A DNA stretch of 51,897 bases from positions 1 through 51,897 of the forward strand of contig JAEEQP010000026.1 of the NCBI GenBank assembly GCA_016285355.1, given 5' to 3'. The position numbers and the translations under genes were made by a program. Position 1 is the first letter of the stretch, and each line of letters starts with the position of its first letter. The notes under the pieces were generated by a model. That model was not told where the DNA came from, made no database searches, and saw nothing but the letters and a program-made list of their open reading frames with translations. Of this stretch, positions 7,015-15,280 are shown one piece after another. This DNA comes from Bacteroidales bacterium (lineage in GTDB: Bacteria > Bacteroidota > Bacteroidia > Bacteroidales > F082).

Positions 7015-9000
7015 ATGAAAAAACTCCTTCTTTCTGCGCTCCTTATACTTTCCGTGAGTGCCTTTGCCCAACTGAAATTCACCTTGCAATCGCCCGACAA
7101 AGACATCACCGTCACCATCGAAGTGGGCGAACAACTCACCTACGCCGTCACGCATGGCAACACCTGTGTTTTGGCTCCTTCGGCCATTGGGATGAAACTC
7201 GCCGACGGCACGATGATTGGCAAAAAGCCCGTCGTGAAAGACGCCCAGACGCAATCCGTCAACCAGACCGTGACCTCGCCGTTCTATAAAAAAGCCGAGA
7301 TTCCCGAGAGATATGAGGAATTGGCCCTGTTCTTCAAGGATAATTACAAAGTCGTTTTCCGCGCTTACAACGAGGGTGTGGCCTATCGTTTTGTGACCGA
7401 CATCCGCAAGCCCATCATCATCGAAAGCGAGACCGCCGACTTCAACTTCGACGCAGACTATCAAGCACTTATCCCTTACGTCAACGCACGAAAAGGCGAA
7501 GGCGACTTCATCAACCAACAGTTCTACAACTCGTTTGAGAACACTTATACCCACACGGTTTTGAGTCAGATGGAGTCCGATCGTTTGGCCTTCCTGCCTG
7601 TGTTGGTTGAGCTGAAAGATGGCAAGAAAGCCGTTATCACTGAGTCCAATTTGGAGGAATTCCCCGGATTGTATCTCCGCAACGAGAAGGGAAAAACTGG
7701 CTTCACGGCGGTTCATGCAGGTTATCCCAAGACCCGCGAGCAAGGCGGACACAACAACCTGCAATGGGTGGTGAAGGAACGCGAAAACTACATCGCCAAG
7801 GGCGAGGGATGGCGTGCCTACCCTTGGCGTTGCATCGTCATTTCTGAAAACGACAAGGATTTGGCTGACAGCGATTTGGTTTATCTTTTGGCCTGGCCAA
7901 GCCGTGTTAAGGACATCTCTTGGATTCAACCTGGCAAGGTGGCTTGGGATTGGTGGAACGACTGGAACATCTACGGTGTCAACTTCAAGTCGGGCATCAA
8001 CAACGACACCTATAAATATTACATCGACTTCGCCTCGCAATACGGCATCGAGTATGTCATTTTGGACGAAGGTTGGGCCGTCAACAAGAAAGCCGACCTC
8101 TTCCAGGTGGTGCCTGAAATCGACATTCAGGAGTTAGTGAACTACGGTGCCGAGCGCAATGTTGGCATCGTGCTTTGGGTGGGTTATGCCGCCATCGACA
8201 AGGACATGGAACACGTCTGCCAGCACTATTCCGACATGGGCGTGAAAGGCTTCAAGGTCGACTTCATGGACGGTGACGACCAGATGATTGTGGACTTCTA
8301 CAACCGCATGGCCAAAACCGCCGCCCAATACCATCTCTTCATCGACTTCCACGGTGCCTACAAACCCACTGGCTTGAGCCGCACCTACCCCAATGTGCTG
8401 AATTATGAAGGCGTCTACGGCTTGGAGCAGGCCAAGTGGGACAACGAAGGCGACCTCGTCACCAACGAAGTCACCATCCCCTTCATCCGCATGGTGGCCG
8501 GCCCCTTCGACTACACCCAAGGTGCGATGAAAAACGCCCAAAGGAACAGCTTTGCCGCCAACTGGAGCGAGCCGATGAGCCAAGGCACACGTTGTCGCCA
8601 ATTAGCTGAATACGTGATTTTTGAGTCGCCGTTCAACATGCTTTGCGACAGTCCGAGCAACTACATGAAAGAAGACGAATGCACCCAATTCATCGCCAAT
8701 GTGCCCACCACTTGGGACGAAACCGTTGTCTTGGACGGCAAAGTGGGCGAATACTTGGTCATCGCCCGCCGTAAGGACTTCCATTGGTATGTCGGGGCCA
8801 TCACCAATTGGGAAGAGCGCGACCTTGAAATCGACCTTTCCGTGCTGCCCAATTTCAGTGCCAAATCGGGACACATCTTCCGCGACGGCATCAACGCCAA
8901 CCGTGTGGCCCGCGACTATGTCAGCGAACAAGCCCAAGTGATGGGCAACAAGGTAAAAGTCCACCTCGCCAAAGGCGGCGGCGCGGTGATGGTGTTCTAA
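7015..9000 (+). CDS. Glycoside hydrolase family 97, probable retaining alpha-galactosidase type
   Basis: A 661-residue exo-acting alpha-glycosidase with a signal peptide (LLLSALLILSVSAFAQ), so periplasmic. Layout: N-terminal beta-sandwich (20-~290), (beta/alpha)8 barrel (~300-570, with IEYVILDEGW and GVKGFKVDFMDGDDQ) and a C-terminal all-beta domain. GH97 includes inverting SusB-type enzymes with a Glu base and retaining enzymes with an Asp nucleophile. Here D416 in KVDFMD and E471 in NYEGVYGLE fall one residue from the nucleophile (D415) and acid (E470) I recall for the retaining BtGal97a, whose length (~662) also matches. I therefore favour the retaining subgroup. It is the first gene of an operon with a GH78 rhamnosidase, suggesting plant pectin or arabinogalactan side chains as substrate. 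Confidence 0.88.
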   Translation: MKKLLLSALLILSVSAFAQLKFTLQSPDKDITVTIEVGEQLTYAVTHGNTCVLAPSAIGMKLADGTMIGKKPVVKDAQTQSVNQTVTSPFYKKAEIPERYEELALFFKDNYKVVFRAYNEGVAYRFVTDIRKPIIIESETADFNFDADYQALIPYVNARKGEGDFINQQFYNSFENTYTHTVLSQMESDRLAFLPVLVELKDGKKAVITESNLEEFPGLYLRNEKGKTGFTAVHAGYPKTREQGGHNNLQWVVKERENYIAKGEGWRAYPWRCIVISENDKDLADSDLVYLLAWPSRVKDISWIQPGKVAWDWWNDWNIYGVNFKSGINNDTYKYYIDFASQYGIEYVILDEGWAVNKKADLFQVVPEIDIQELVNYGAERNVGIVLWVGYAAIDKDMEHVCQHYSDMGVKGFKVDFMDGDDQMIVDFYNRMAKTAAQYHLFIDFHGAYKPTGLSRTYPNVLNYEGVYGLEQAKWDNEGDLVTNEVTIPFIRMVAGPFDYTQGAMKNAQRNSFAANWSEPMSQGTRCRQLAEYVIFESPFNMLCDSPSNYMKEDECTQFIANVPTTWDETVVLDGKVGEYLVIARRKDFHWYVGAITNWEERDLEIDLSVLPNFSAKSGHIFRDGINANRVARDYVSEQAQVMGNKVKVHLAKGGGAVMVF

Positions 9001-9067
9001 AGCAGTGATGGTGTTTTAAAAAAGCTATTGCTTCAAAGGACAGCATCATGATTGAACGATAACTACT

Positions 9068-11785
9068 ATGAAACGCATCGCAATACTCCTGTTGGCCATC
9101 ATTGGCCTCGTTTCTTGCGGCAACAACCTGAATGTCAGCATTGTCAACTCCAATGTGGAGCAGCAAGTCCATCCGCAAGCCTTGGCTACAGCTCAACCTC
9201 GTTTCAGTTGGCAATACGAGTCGGAGGAAAGCAATGTCATGCAACAGGATTACCGTATCATCGTGGCATCAACAATGGAAAACGCCCAAAAAGGCATCGG
9301 CGATTTATGGGATTCTGGCGTGACAACTTCAAACCAAATGCTTTATATCCCTTACGAAGGCAAGACATTGCAAAGTCGCGATAAAGCCTATTGGAAAGTC
9401 TTCGCCACCGTGACAGCCAAAGGCGGCAAGAAAGCCAAAGTGGAAAGCGAAGTCAAATCCTTTGAAATCAGTTTGTTGAACCAAGAGGACTGGCGAGCGA
9501 AATGGATTGGTCAAGAGTTTGAGGATGATGTTTTGGTGGGTCACACCCGCTTGGCGGCGCGTTATCTCCGCAAAGACTTTACCCTAAACGGCGAGGTCAG
9601 CGAGGCAAGGCTTTATGTCAGTGGTATGGGGGTGTATAGTGCCTATCTCAATGGTGCCGAAGTCGCACCCGAAGAACTGCTGAAACCTACGCTTTCCTGG
9701 TACTCCAAGCGCGTGTATTTCAACACCTACGATGTGACCGAGATGCTTCAGCAAGGCGATAATGCCATAGGTATCATCCTTGAAGGCGGTCGCTATACGA
9801 CCATCCGATACAACGTCAAAAACCCCAATTGGGATGACTCCGAAAATATATTTGGTTTCGGTACGCCCCGATTGTTGCTGCAATTGGAAGTGACTTATAA
9901 GGATGGAAACAAAGAATTGATTGTCAGCGATGAAACCTGGAAAATCACCAACCGAGGCCCCATCCGCACTGCCAATGAATATGACGGCGAGACCTACGAT
10001 GAGAACTATGAATTAGGCGATTGGAACAAAACTGGTTATGACGATTCTGCTTGGCTCCAAGCTGAGCTTGTCGAGGCTCCCGAAGGCCAACTCAGTGCCC
10101 AGCCCAATCCCAATATCACTGTGATGGAGAAACTGAAACCTACAGCAATGTTCCAGAAAGGTGACAAATGGTATTTGGACATGGGTCAAAACATGGTCGG
10201 TTTCATCAATATGAAGGTGCGCGGACAACAAGCGGGGGATGTCATTACTTTGCGCTTTGCCGAACTTTTGACACATGACAGCCTGCTTTACACTGCCAAC
10301 CTGCGTGGCGCGGAATGCACTGACCGATACATTTGCGCTGTAGAGACGTTGCGCGCAACGTCTCTACATGTTTCTTGGCATCCTATGTTTGTGTATCACG
10401 GCTTCCGTTATGTGGAGATTTCTGATTTGCGCGAAACACCCAATTTGGATGATTTCGAAGGCTGGGTAATCTACGACGAAATGCCAGTCACAGGCTCATT
10501 CGAGACCTCCAAAGAAATCATCAACGCAGTGTACCACAATGCCTATTGGGGCATCCGAGGCAACTACCGCTCCATGCCCACCGACTGTCCGCAACGCGAC
10601 GAGCGCATGGGCTGGACCGGCGACCGCACCACAGGCAACTACGGAGAGTCATATATTTTCGATAACCATCAACTCTACGCCAAATGGCTCACCGATGCCG
10701 ACGACAGCCAGTGGGACAACGGCTCCCTACCCAATGTCATTCCGCCCTATTGGCGTGGCTATACCGACAATATGACTTGGGTTGGTGCCGTGGTTACTGC
10801 GACGGACATGCTCTACACCCGTTTCGGCGACACGAAACCCATCTGCCAACATTACGCGGCTTGGAAAAAGTGGATCCTGCACATGAAAAACGACTACATG
10901 CGAGGCGGCCTCATGCCCCGCGACACCTACGGCGACTGGTGCATGCCCCCCGAGTCGTTGGAACTCATACATTCCAGCGACCCCAAACGCATCACTGATG
11001 CCACTGTGCTTTCCACGCCGTTCTACTGCTACCTATGCGGTAAGATGGCCAAGTTTGCTCAAGTTTTAGGCTACGACGAGGATGTCTCCTTCTTCCAACA
11101 AGAAATCACCACCTCCACTGTGGCTTTCAACGACAAGTATTTCAATAGAGTAACAGGTGTTTATGCCAACAATACTGTAACTGCCAACATTCTTCCCCTG
11201 TGGTTTGGTATGGTGCCCAAAGGCCTGGAGAACAAAGTCTTAGAAAGCATTGTGGACAAGACAGTAAACGAATGTGACAGTCATGTCTCGACAGGTGTGG
11301 TCGGCATCCAACAACTGATGCGTTGCCTGACGGAATACGGTCGCGGCGACCTTGCCCTCAAAATTGCCTCCAACGACACCTACCCCAGCTGGGGCTACAT
11401 GTACCGTAACGATGCCACCACCATCTGGGAGCTTTGGAACGGCAACACTGCCGACCCCGCCATGAACTCAGGCAACCACGTCATGCTCCTCGGTGACCTT
11501 ATCCTTTGGGAATACGAATACCTTGGCGGCATCCGTGCCTTGGAGCCAGGATATAGCAAGATACAATTGAAGCCTTATCCTATTGAGGGATTGGACTATG
11601 TGAACTGCGCCTACGAGTCAGTCTCAGGTCGCATCGAAAGCAACTGGAAGCGCGAAGGCAATCACTTTGAATGGGATTTCACCATCCCCGCCAATACAAC
11701 GGCTGAGGTCTGTTTACCTACCGCAAACGGTTATGAAATAAAGACTTACGGCAGCGGAAAATACCATCTGTCCTCAGAACTCTAA
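9068..11785 (+). CDS. Glycoside hydrolase family 78 alpha-L-rhamnosidase, lipoprotein
   Basis: A 905-residue inverting alpha-L-rhamnosidase. The N-terminus is a lipoprotein signal (LLLAIIGLVSC|G, Cys 17). Domains in order: N-terminal Ig-like domain (~25-140), the Bac_rhamnosid_N-type beta-sandwich (ARLYVSGMGVYSAYLNG ~177-195), a concanavalin-like domain to ~480, the (alpha/alpha)6 barrel (~490-820), and a C-terminal beta domain. Catalytic candidates are E512 in RDERMGWTGD (general acid) and E788 in TTIWELWNG (general base), both at family-typical motifs. A 28-bp palindromic repeat is inserted in frame at residues ~424-434, in a loop before VYHGFRYVE. The gap from the GH97 gene is 67 bp with no separate promoter visible, so the two are likely co-transcribed. 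Confidence 0.93.
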   Translation: MKRIAILLLAIIGLVSCGNNLNVSIVNSNVEQQVHPQALATAQPRFSWQYESEESNVMQQDYRIIVASTMENAQKGIGDLWDSGVTTSNQMLYIPYEGKTLQSRDKAYWKVFATVTAKGGKKAKVESEVKSFEISLLNQEDWRAKWIGQEFEDDVLVGHTRLAARYLRKDFTLNGEVSEARLYVSGMGVYSAYLNGAEVAPEELLKPTLSWYSKRVYFNTYDVTEMLQQGDNAIGIILEGGRYTTIRYNVKNPNWDDSENIFGFGTPRLLLQLEVTYKDGNKELIVSDETWKITNRGPIRTANEYDGETYDENYELGDWNKTGYDDSAWLQAELVEAPEGQLSAQPNPNITVMEKLKPTAMFQKGDKWYLDMGQNMVGFINMKVRGQQAGDVITLRFAELLTHDSLLYTANLRGAECTDRYICAVETLRATSLHVSWHPMFVYHGFRYVEISDLRETPNLDDFEGWVIYDEMPVTGSFETSKEIINAVYHNAYWGIRGNYRSMPTDCPQRDERMGWTGDRTTGNYGESYIFDNHQLYAKWLTDADDSQWDNGSLPNVIPPYWRGYTDNMTWVGAVVTATDMLYTRFGDTKPICQHYAAWKKWILHMKNDYMRGGLMPRDTYGDWCMPPESLELIHSSDPKRITDATVLSTPFYCYLCGKMAKFAQVLGYDEDVSFFQQEITTSTVAFNDKYFNRVTGVYANNTVTANILPLWFGMVPKGLENKVLESIVDKTVNECDSHVSTGVVGIQQLMRCLTEYGRGDLALKIASNDTYPSWGYMYRNDATTIWELWNGNTADPAMNSGNHVMLLGDLILWEYEYLGGIRALEPGYSKIQLKPYPIEGLDYVNCAYESVSGRIESNWKREGNHFEWDFTIPANTTAEVCLPTANGYEIKTYGSGKYHLSSEL
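10340..10367. repeat. GTAGAGACG palindrome inside the GH78 gene
   Basis: A perfect 28-bp palindrome whose arms are GTAGAGACGTTGCG and its complement. It lies in frame within the rhamnosidase gene and adds about ten residues (AVETLRATSLH) to a surface loop. It belongs to the same family as the palindromes at 47011, 47903 and 50749. Confidence 0.9.
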
Positions 11786-11805
11786 AGCGTTAAGAACAGC
11801 CAAAC

Positions 11806-11877
11806 AAAAATCGCCCGTCTATGTCATTCCCACGCCGACAAATGCGGCAGGAAGGAATCTATAGACGGGCGATTTTT
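11806..11877. terminator. Bidirectional terminator between GH78 and DUF1232 genes
   Basis: The arms AAAAATCGCCCGTCTAT (11806-11822) and its complement (about 11861-11877) form a 17-bp perfect stem flanked by A and T runs on both sides. A 38-nt loop can fold further (ATTCC/GGAAT). It lies between convergent genes and serves both. Confidence 0.8.
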
Positions 11878-11892
11878 GTGAATCTAAATGTA

Positions 11893-12330
11893 TCAGGCAG
11901 TTTGCGCAGCTCCTTCAGCACCAAACCACATATTCAAAGTCTCCTCCACTTTGGCGTCGATTTCGGGAGTAATCTTGTTCTGCACTTTCTTCACCACATA
12001 AAGCACGGCCACGCCTTCGTCGAGCAGACCGAGAATCTTATGGGCTTTATAGGGAATCAAGCTGAAAGGCAAAACGGTGTAGAGGATGGCACCCACAATG
12101 AGGGCCTTCTCAAGCGTGGTGGTCTCGCCCATCATCAGCACATAATAGAGCTGGAGCAGCGGTTTGGAGGTGACACGACCTGCCTTTTTGGCATACGTGC
12201 CTATCTTTCCCCACAGGTTGGAAGTCTTCTTTTTCCAGTCCACGTTCTTCAGCTTGTCGAGCAAACCGTTGATGTCTTTACCTGAAATGGCGTAAGCCAA
12301 GATGGTGATACACAGAATGGTAATAATCAT
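11893..12330 (-). CDS. DUF1232 (YkvA-like) membrane protein
   Basis: A 145-residue small membrane protein. Residues 1-17 are hydrophobic (MIITILCITILAYAISG). A basic amphipathic region with KKKTSNLWGKIGTYAKKAGR follows, then the DUF1232 core at about 70-115: a hydrophobic stretch with IVGAILYTVLPFSLIPYK followed by LGLLDEGVAVLYVVKKVQ. This core resembles the family's usual Y(x)(I/L)xPxDLIPDxxPxxGxxDD pattern, here with SLIPYKAHKILGLLDE. The function of DUF1232 proteins is not established. The gene stands alone between the GH78 terminator and ruvC, transcribed leftward; the 72 bp before ruvC's stop show no clear promoter. Confidence 0.75.
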   Translation of the reverse strand: MIITILCITILAYAISGKDINGLLDKLKNVDWKKKTSNLWGKIGTYAKKAGRVTSKPLLQLYYVLMMGETTTLEKALIVGAILYTVLPFSLIPYKAHKILGLLDEGVAVLYVVKKVQNKITPEIDAKVEETLNMWFGAEGAAQTA

Positions 12331-12402
12331 TTTGTTTTGTTTTTATGATGAATATTCGTGTTGATTGTCAGTGCCTTTTAACAAATTCTATTCCAACATC
12401 TC

Positions 12403-12987
12403 TTATTTCTTTACCCTATCAGGATTCTCGGCGATGAATTGACTCCAGTCGGGGCGGCGGTGCGCCTTGGCTTTCTCGGTGGTGTGTTTGGTGTAGTTCA
12501 CATCCTTACCCTTCGAGATGGAGTGGCATACGGCAGCGGCCACGGCGTCAGTAGCGTCAAAAAACTGAGGATTTTCTTCGGTCTTCAAGATAAAATGCAC
12601 CATCTTGGCCACCTGTTCCTTCGAGGCATTGCCGTTGCCTGTGATGGTCTGCTTGATAGTCTTGGGTGAGTATTCGAAAATGGGGATGTCGCGGTAAAGC
12701 GCGGCGGCCATGGCTACACCTTGGGCACGTCCCAATTTCAGCATCGATTGCACATTCTTCCCAAAAAACGGTGCCTCAATGGCCAGTTCATCAGGATGGT
12801 ACTCATTGATAATTTCCAAAACGCGTTCAAAAATCTTCTTCAACTTCAGTGCCTGATTCGCCAACTTCTTCAAGTTGATAACCCCCATCGTGAGGAGTTC
12901 CATCTTCTTGCCTTGCTCACGGATGACGCCATAGCCCATCACCATCGTGCCGGGGTCGATGCCTAATATGATTTTTTCTTGGTCCAT
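12403..12987 (-). CDS. ruvC: Holliday junction resolvase RuvC
   Basis: A 194-residue endonuclease that resolves Holliday junctions with RuvAB during recombination repair. The RNase H-like fold and acidic metal ligands are visible: D10 in ILGIDPGTMVMGYGV, E at about 69 in DELAIEAPFFGKN, and the C-terminal acidic pair in FDATDAVAAAVCH (~145). The segment QSMLKLGRAQGVAMAAAL is typical of the family. A ~35-residue basic tail follows the catalytic core. Its ATG overlaps the stop of the upstream unknown gene (TAATG), so the two are translationally coupled. Expression probably starts at the -7 element at 13639-13646. Confidence 0.93.
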   Translation of the reverse strand: MDQEKIILGIDPGTMVMGYGVIREQGKKMELLTMGVINLKKLANQALKLKKIFERVLEIINEYHPDELAIEAPFFGKNVQSMLKLGRAQGVAMAAALYRDIPIFEYSPKTIKQTITGNGNASKEQVAKMVHFILKTEENPQFFDATDAVAAAVCHSISKGKDVNYTKHTTEKAKAHRRPDWSQFIAENPDRVKK

Positions 12988-13622
12988 TATTTTATTGCTT
13001 CGTCATAAAAAAAGCGGCGTTGTTCCTTGTCGACCTTAATTTTCCGGTATTGTCCTGTGAAGAGGTCGCAGTCGAACAAAGATTGGATTTGCGAGACAAA
13101 CAACCGTGAATAAAGACGGTTCTGGAAGGCCTGCTTCTCCTGCATGAAGGCGATGGTTTGCTTGATTTGTGGAATATCCAAGTCTTCCTTGGTGAAAACG
13201 AAGAGGTCGAACTCGGGAAAATCACCATAGAAGCCGTTGTTCACCTTGTCCATCTTGTTTTCGAGGATGCGCTTCAAAGGCAAGGCCAAAGACCAGTATT
13301 CGTACTCGTTGCGACCGACAATGCTACCATCGCCCAAACCGTAGGCATAGCCGCTTTGACTGATGTGGCGCAAGTCGTCCGCATTTACCTCCTTCACCGC
13401 CTCGCCCGCCATTTCGTTCACCAAAGCGTTGGCCACATTCTTGTTTTCGGCAATGGCCCGAGTCACCTCAATGCCGATGCCGCCTTGCTCATCCTGCAAA
13501 TCCGGCCTGTCGCGGTTGACCAAATGCGCATACGGCTCGCCCAGCAAAGTAGCTAACGAGACCATGGCATAACGCTCAAAGAAACAGGTGTCGAATTTCG
13601 GGGTTAGCATTGGCTCTGGCAT
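12987..13622 (-). CDS. Unknown protein coupled to ruvC, possible PD-(D/E)xK nuclease fold
   Basis: A 211-residue cytosolic protein that I do not recognise by name. Near residues 40-60 it has NRDRPDLQDEQGGIGIEVTR, whose PD...(I)E(V) spacing resembles the core of PD-(D/E)xK nucleases, though the final Lys is replaced (EVT). The rest is mixed alpha/beta with a C-terminal KIKVDKEQRRFFYDEA. I chose the ATG at 13622 (MPEPMLTPKFDT) because it sits 17 bp behind a good -7 element; a second ATG at 13610 is possible, and longer in-frame extensions cross the promoter. The TAATG overlap with ruvC suggests linked expression and perhaps a DNA-related role, but the nuclease reading is only a hint. Confidence 0.6.
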   Translation of the reverse strand: MPEPMLTPKFDTCFFERYAMVSLATLLGEPYAHLVNRDRPDLQDEQGGIGIEVTRAIAENKNVANALVNEMAGEAVKEVNADDLRHISQSGYAYGLGDGSIVGRNEYEYWSLALPLKRILENKMDKVNNGFYGDFPEFDLFVFTKEDLDIPQIKQTIAFMQEKQAFQNRLYSRLFVSQIQSLFDCDLFTGQYRKIKVDKEQRRFFYDEAIK

Positions 13623-13638
13623 TTTCTGTATTTTGTTG

Positions 13639-13646
13639 CAAAGATA
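13639..13646 (-). promoter_or_regulatory. -7 element for the 13622-12403 operon
   Basis: CAAAGATA on the plus strand reads TATCTTTG on the minus strand (TAnnTTTG), 17 bp upstream of the ATG at 13622. Confidence 0.65.
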
Positions 13647-13686
13647 ATCATTTTTATCAACATTAGAATTATTATGTTTTTCTTTG

Positions 13687-13694
13687 TAATTTTG
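13687..13694 (+). promoter_or_regulatory. -7 element for the DUF5674 operon
   Basis: TAATTTTG matches TAnnTTTG, 18 bp before the ATG at 13713. It is arranged back to back with the leftward promoter at 13639-13646, so two operons diverge from a ~90-bp region. Confidence 0.65.
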
Positions 13695-13712
13695 CCTCCA
13701 AAATAAGCAAAT

Positions 13713-14051
13713 ATGAAAATCACATCTCAACCTATCCATCGAAGTGAGTTAAACGCCATGCTGCCAGGTTATTTCGGGGACATGGTAAAGGCTGTTGTTG
13801 ATATACAAAAGATAATTATCGGTTTAGATGCCGAATTGCACGCTGATATTGAGCGGGAAATGCTTTTGCAAGGCTCTGAACAAGCTGACTTATGGGGAAT
13901 CAATCTCTACCCAGAAATGGATGGCGAAGATTTTATAGAATTTGACTCTCTCATCAATATTCGTCCTTATCAGGGCAACCGTAGTCGTGATGTGCAGGAC
14001 CCCGCTATCCGCAAACGCATTATTGAGGTTGTTAACACATTGATACTATGA
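13713..14051 (+). CDS. DUF5674 family protein
   Basis: A 112-residue small cytosolic protein. It shows the strongly conserved DUF5674 pattern: a start like MKI...PI..SEL, GDMVKAVVDIQKIIIGLDAELHAD (~22-45), then DLWGINLYPEMDGEDFIEFDSLINIRPYQGNRSRDVQDPAIR (~60-100). Length and motifs fit the family, whose biochemical function is unknown. The ATGA overlap with the next gene (14048) shows tight coupling, and I recall the same partner type beside DUF5674 in other bacteria. The pair is therefore likely one functional unit; a toxin-antitoxin-like module is possible but unproven. Confidence 0.8.
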   Translation: MKITSQPIHRSELNAMLPGYFGDMVKAVVDIQKIIIGLDAELHADIEREMLLQGSEQADLWGINLYPEMDGEDFIEFDSLINIRPYQGNRSRDVQDPAIRKRIIEVVNTLIL

Positions 14052-14368
14052 GCAATTATCAACACACCGAATTAGCCGCTGGACGTTGGGCGACAATGAC
14101 TTTGGCTGAGCAGATGCTGAATATTGGTAGCGAGGTGTCGCGAGCCAACCGTTGGCAAAGCAAAGGCAACATGGAGCAATGCCATCGTGCCGCCGACCGA
14201 GCATTGGAACTGCTTTCGCTCACCATTGATGCACAACGCGGTAAGCACGATCTTGGCGAGTTTTGTCGCCTTTATGAAGTTCTCGCCGATTGTTACTACG
14301 GCGACAACATCTATCAAACTGACCCTGTGAAATTACAGCGGTATTTTGATGTGTTTTACAAAGTGTAA
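14048..14368 (+). CDS. Small helical partner of DUF5674
   Basis: A 106-residue protein predicted to be almost wholly alpha-helical: ELAAGRWATMTLAEQMLNIGSEVSRANRW, then RAADRALELLSLTIDAQRG and a C-terminal CYYGDNIYQTDPVKLQRYFDVFY. The GRW...TLAEQM.NIGSEVSRA...W segment and the FFGDN/YYGDN...LQ+YF end are features I associate with a conserved hypothetical family found next to DUF5674. The start codon overlaps the preceding stop (ATGA). No catalytic motif is recognisable; the fold may be a helical bundle of the HEPN or four-helix kind, but that is speculation. Confidence 0.65.
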   Translation: MSNYQHTELAAGRWATMTLAEQMLNIGSEVSRANRWQSKGNMEQCHRAADRALELLSLTIDAQRGKHDLGEFCRLYEVLADCYYGDNIYQTDPVKLQRYFDVFYKV

Positions 14369-14534
14369 TAATTTGTAGATTGCATTAACTTTGAAGAGAA
14401 TTTTGGTGCAATCGTGGTATTTATAGCCGATATTGAAATCTGTAATAACAAAATAAAAACCAATTAATCTTCTACAAAAAAGCAATTATCCGTTTCTTTT
14501 TCCGTTTCAACAGCAGCAACAAAACACAAATAAA

Positions 14535-15128
14535 ATGAAAGAACCACAATTTTTCACTTTGCATGATGGAAGAGGAAGCATGCGGTTAGATCCTTGTTTT
14601 CGTCCTGAAGAATGGGATGTATTTAAAATTGGAAAAGACGAGAATGTTCCTAAAGGAAAACTTTGTTTTATTGCTTCGGGTGGCAAAAAGTTTTGGGATG
14701 TTATCTCAACAAGTGGTGTGTTGTATGTTTTTTCGGAAAAGGTAGTCAAATTGTTACAAAACAACAATATAACCGGTTGCAAGTTTTATCCAATAGCTAT
14801 CAAAGGACACGAAGATTTAAAGTATTATTTACTTACGATAACAGGAAAATGTGGTCCATTGGACGACTCAAATGCCGAATTGATAGAGTCATTGAGCGGT
14901 CCTGCAACGAAAATCCAGAACACAAACATTACAATTCCTAAACAGCAATTTTCTGTAATGAAAGGCAAGTCTGTTCGATTGGAAACTTGGGATGGGTGTG
15001 ACTTCTTCTTGGTGGAAAACACATTACATAGTCTAGTGACAGAGCGGGTGAGAGACCTTTTCAAGAAGCACCGGATTAACAACGTCTATTTGGAAGATTT
15101 AAAAGATTATATTTGGTTTTTAGATTAG
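14535..15128 (+). CDS. Imm11/DUF1629-like orphan immunity protein
   Basis: A 197-residue cytosolic protein. The middle of the sequence fits DUF1629 proteins (Imm11-type immunity proteins of polymorphic toxin systems): FWDVISTSGVLYVFSEKVVKLLQ (~53-75), then NITGCKFYPIAIKG and DLKYYLLTITGKCGPLD (~80-115), and near the C-terminus LVTERVRDLFKKHRINNVYLEDL. These proteins usually neutralise a cognate toxin domain encoded just upstream. No toxin, Rhs or secretion gene is visible on either side, so it appears orphaned, which is common where immunity genes accumulate. The gene is AT-richer than the housekeeping genes nearby. A decayed radA 3' copy begins 9 bp after its stop. Confidence 0.6.
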   Translation: MKEPQFFTLHDGRGSMRLDPCFRPEEWDVFKIGKDENVPKGKLCFIASGGKKFWDVISTSGVLYVFSEKVVKLLQNNNITGCKFYPIAIKGHEDLKYYLLTITGKCGPLDDSNAELIESLSGPATKIQNTNITIPKQQFSVMKGKSVRLETWDGCDFFLVENTLHSLVTERVRDLFKKHRINNVYLEDLKDYIWFLD

Positions 15129-15136
15129 AATAGATT

Positions 15137-15220
15137 CTACCCAAACAACTCCGTCCCCAATTCATAAACCGAACCTACTAGCACAATCTGAATCTTAAAA
15201 CTATTGGAATCAGAAATTTA
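15137..15220 (-). pseudogene. Decayed duplicate of the radA 3' end
   Basis: This stretch aligns with the last ~84 bp of radA (16765-16848) in the same orientation, with an uninterrupted 32-bp identity (15141-15172 against 16769-16800) and scattered differences beyond. Read on the minus strand it still spells GSVYELGTELFG followed by a stop (TAG instead of TAA), so it was once the true C-terminal coding end of a radA. The two copies are direct repeats bracketing the higBA/TonB_C segment. Confidence 0.85.
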
Positions 15221-15238
15221 CAAAATAATATCACTTTT

Positions 15239-15272
15239 TTTGCGAAGATTTGAAAAATTCATTTTATCTTTG
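15239..15272 (+). promoter_or_regulatory. Promoter for higBA
   Basis: TTTG at 15239-15242 and TATCTTTG at 15265-15272 are 22 bp apart, and the ATG of the toxin gene follows 8 bp later. The leader is therefore very short. Confidence 0.65.
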
Positions 15273-15280
15273 CGGGCAAG

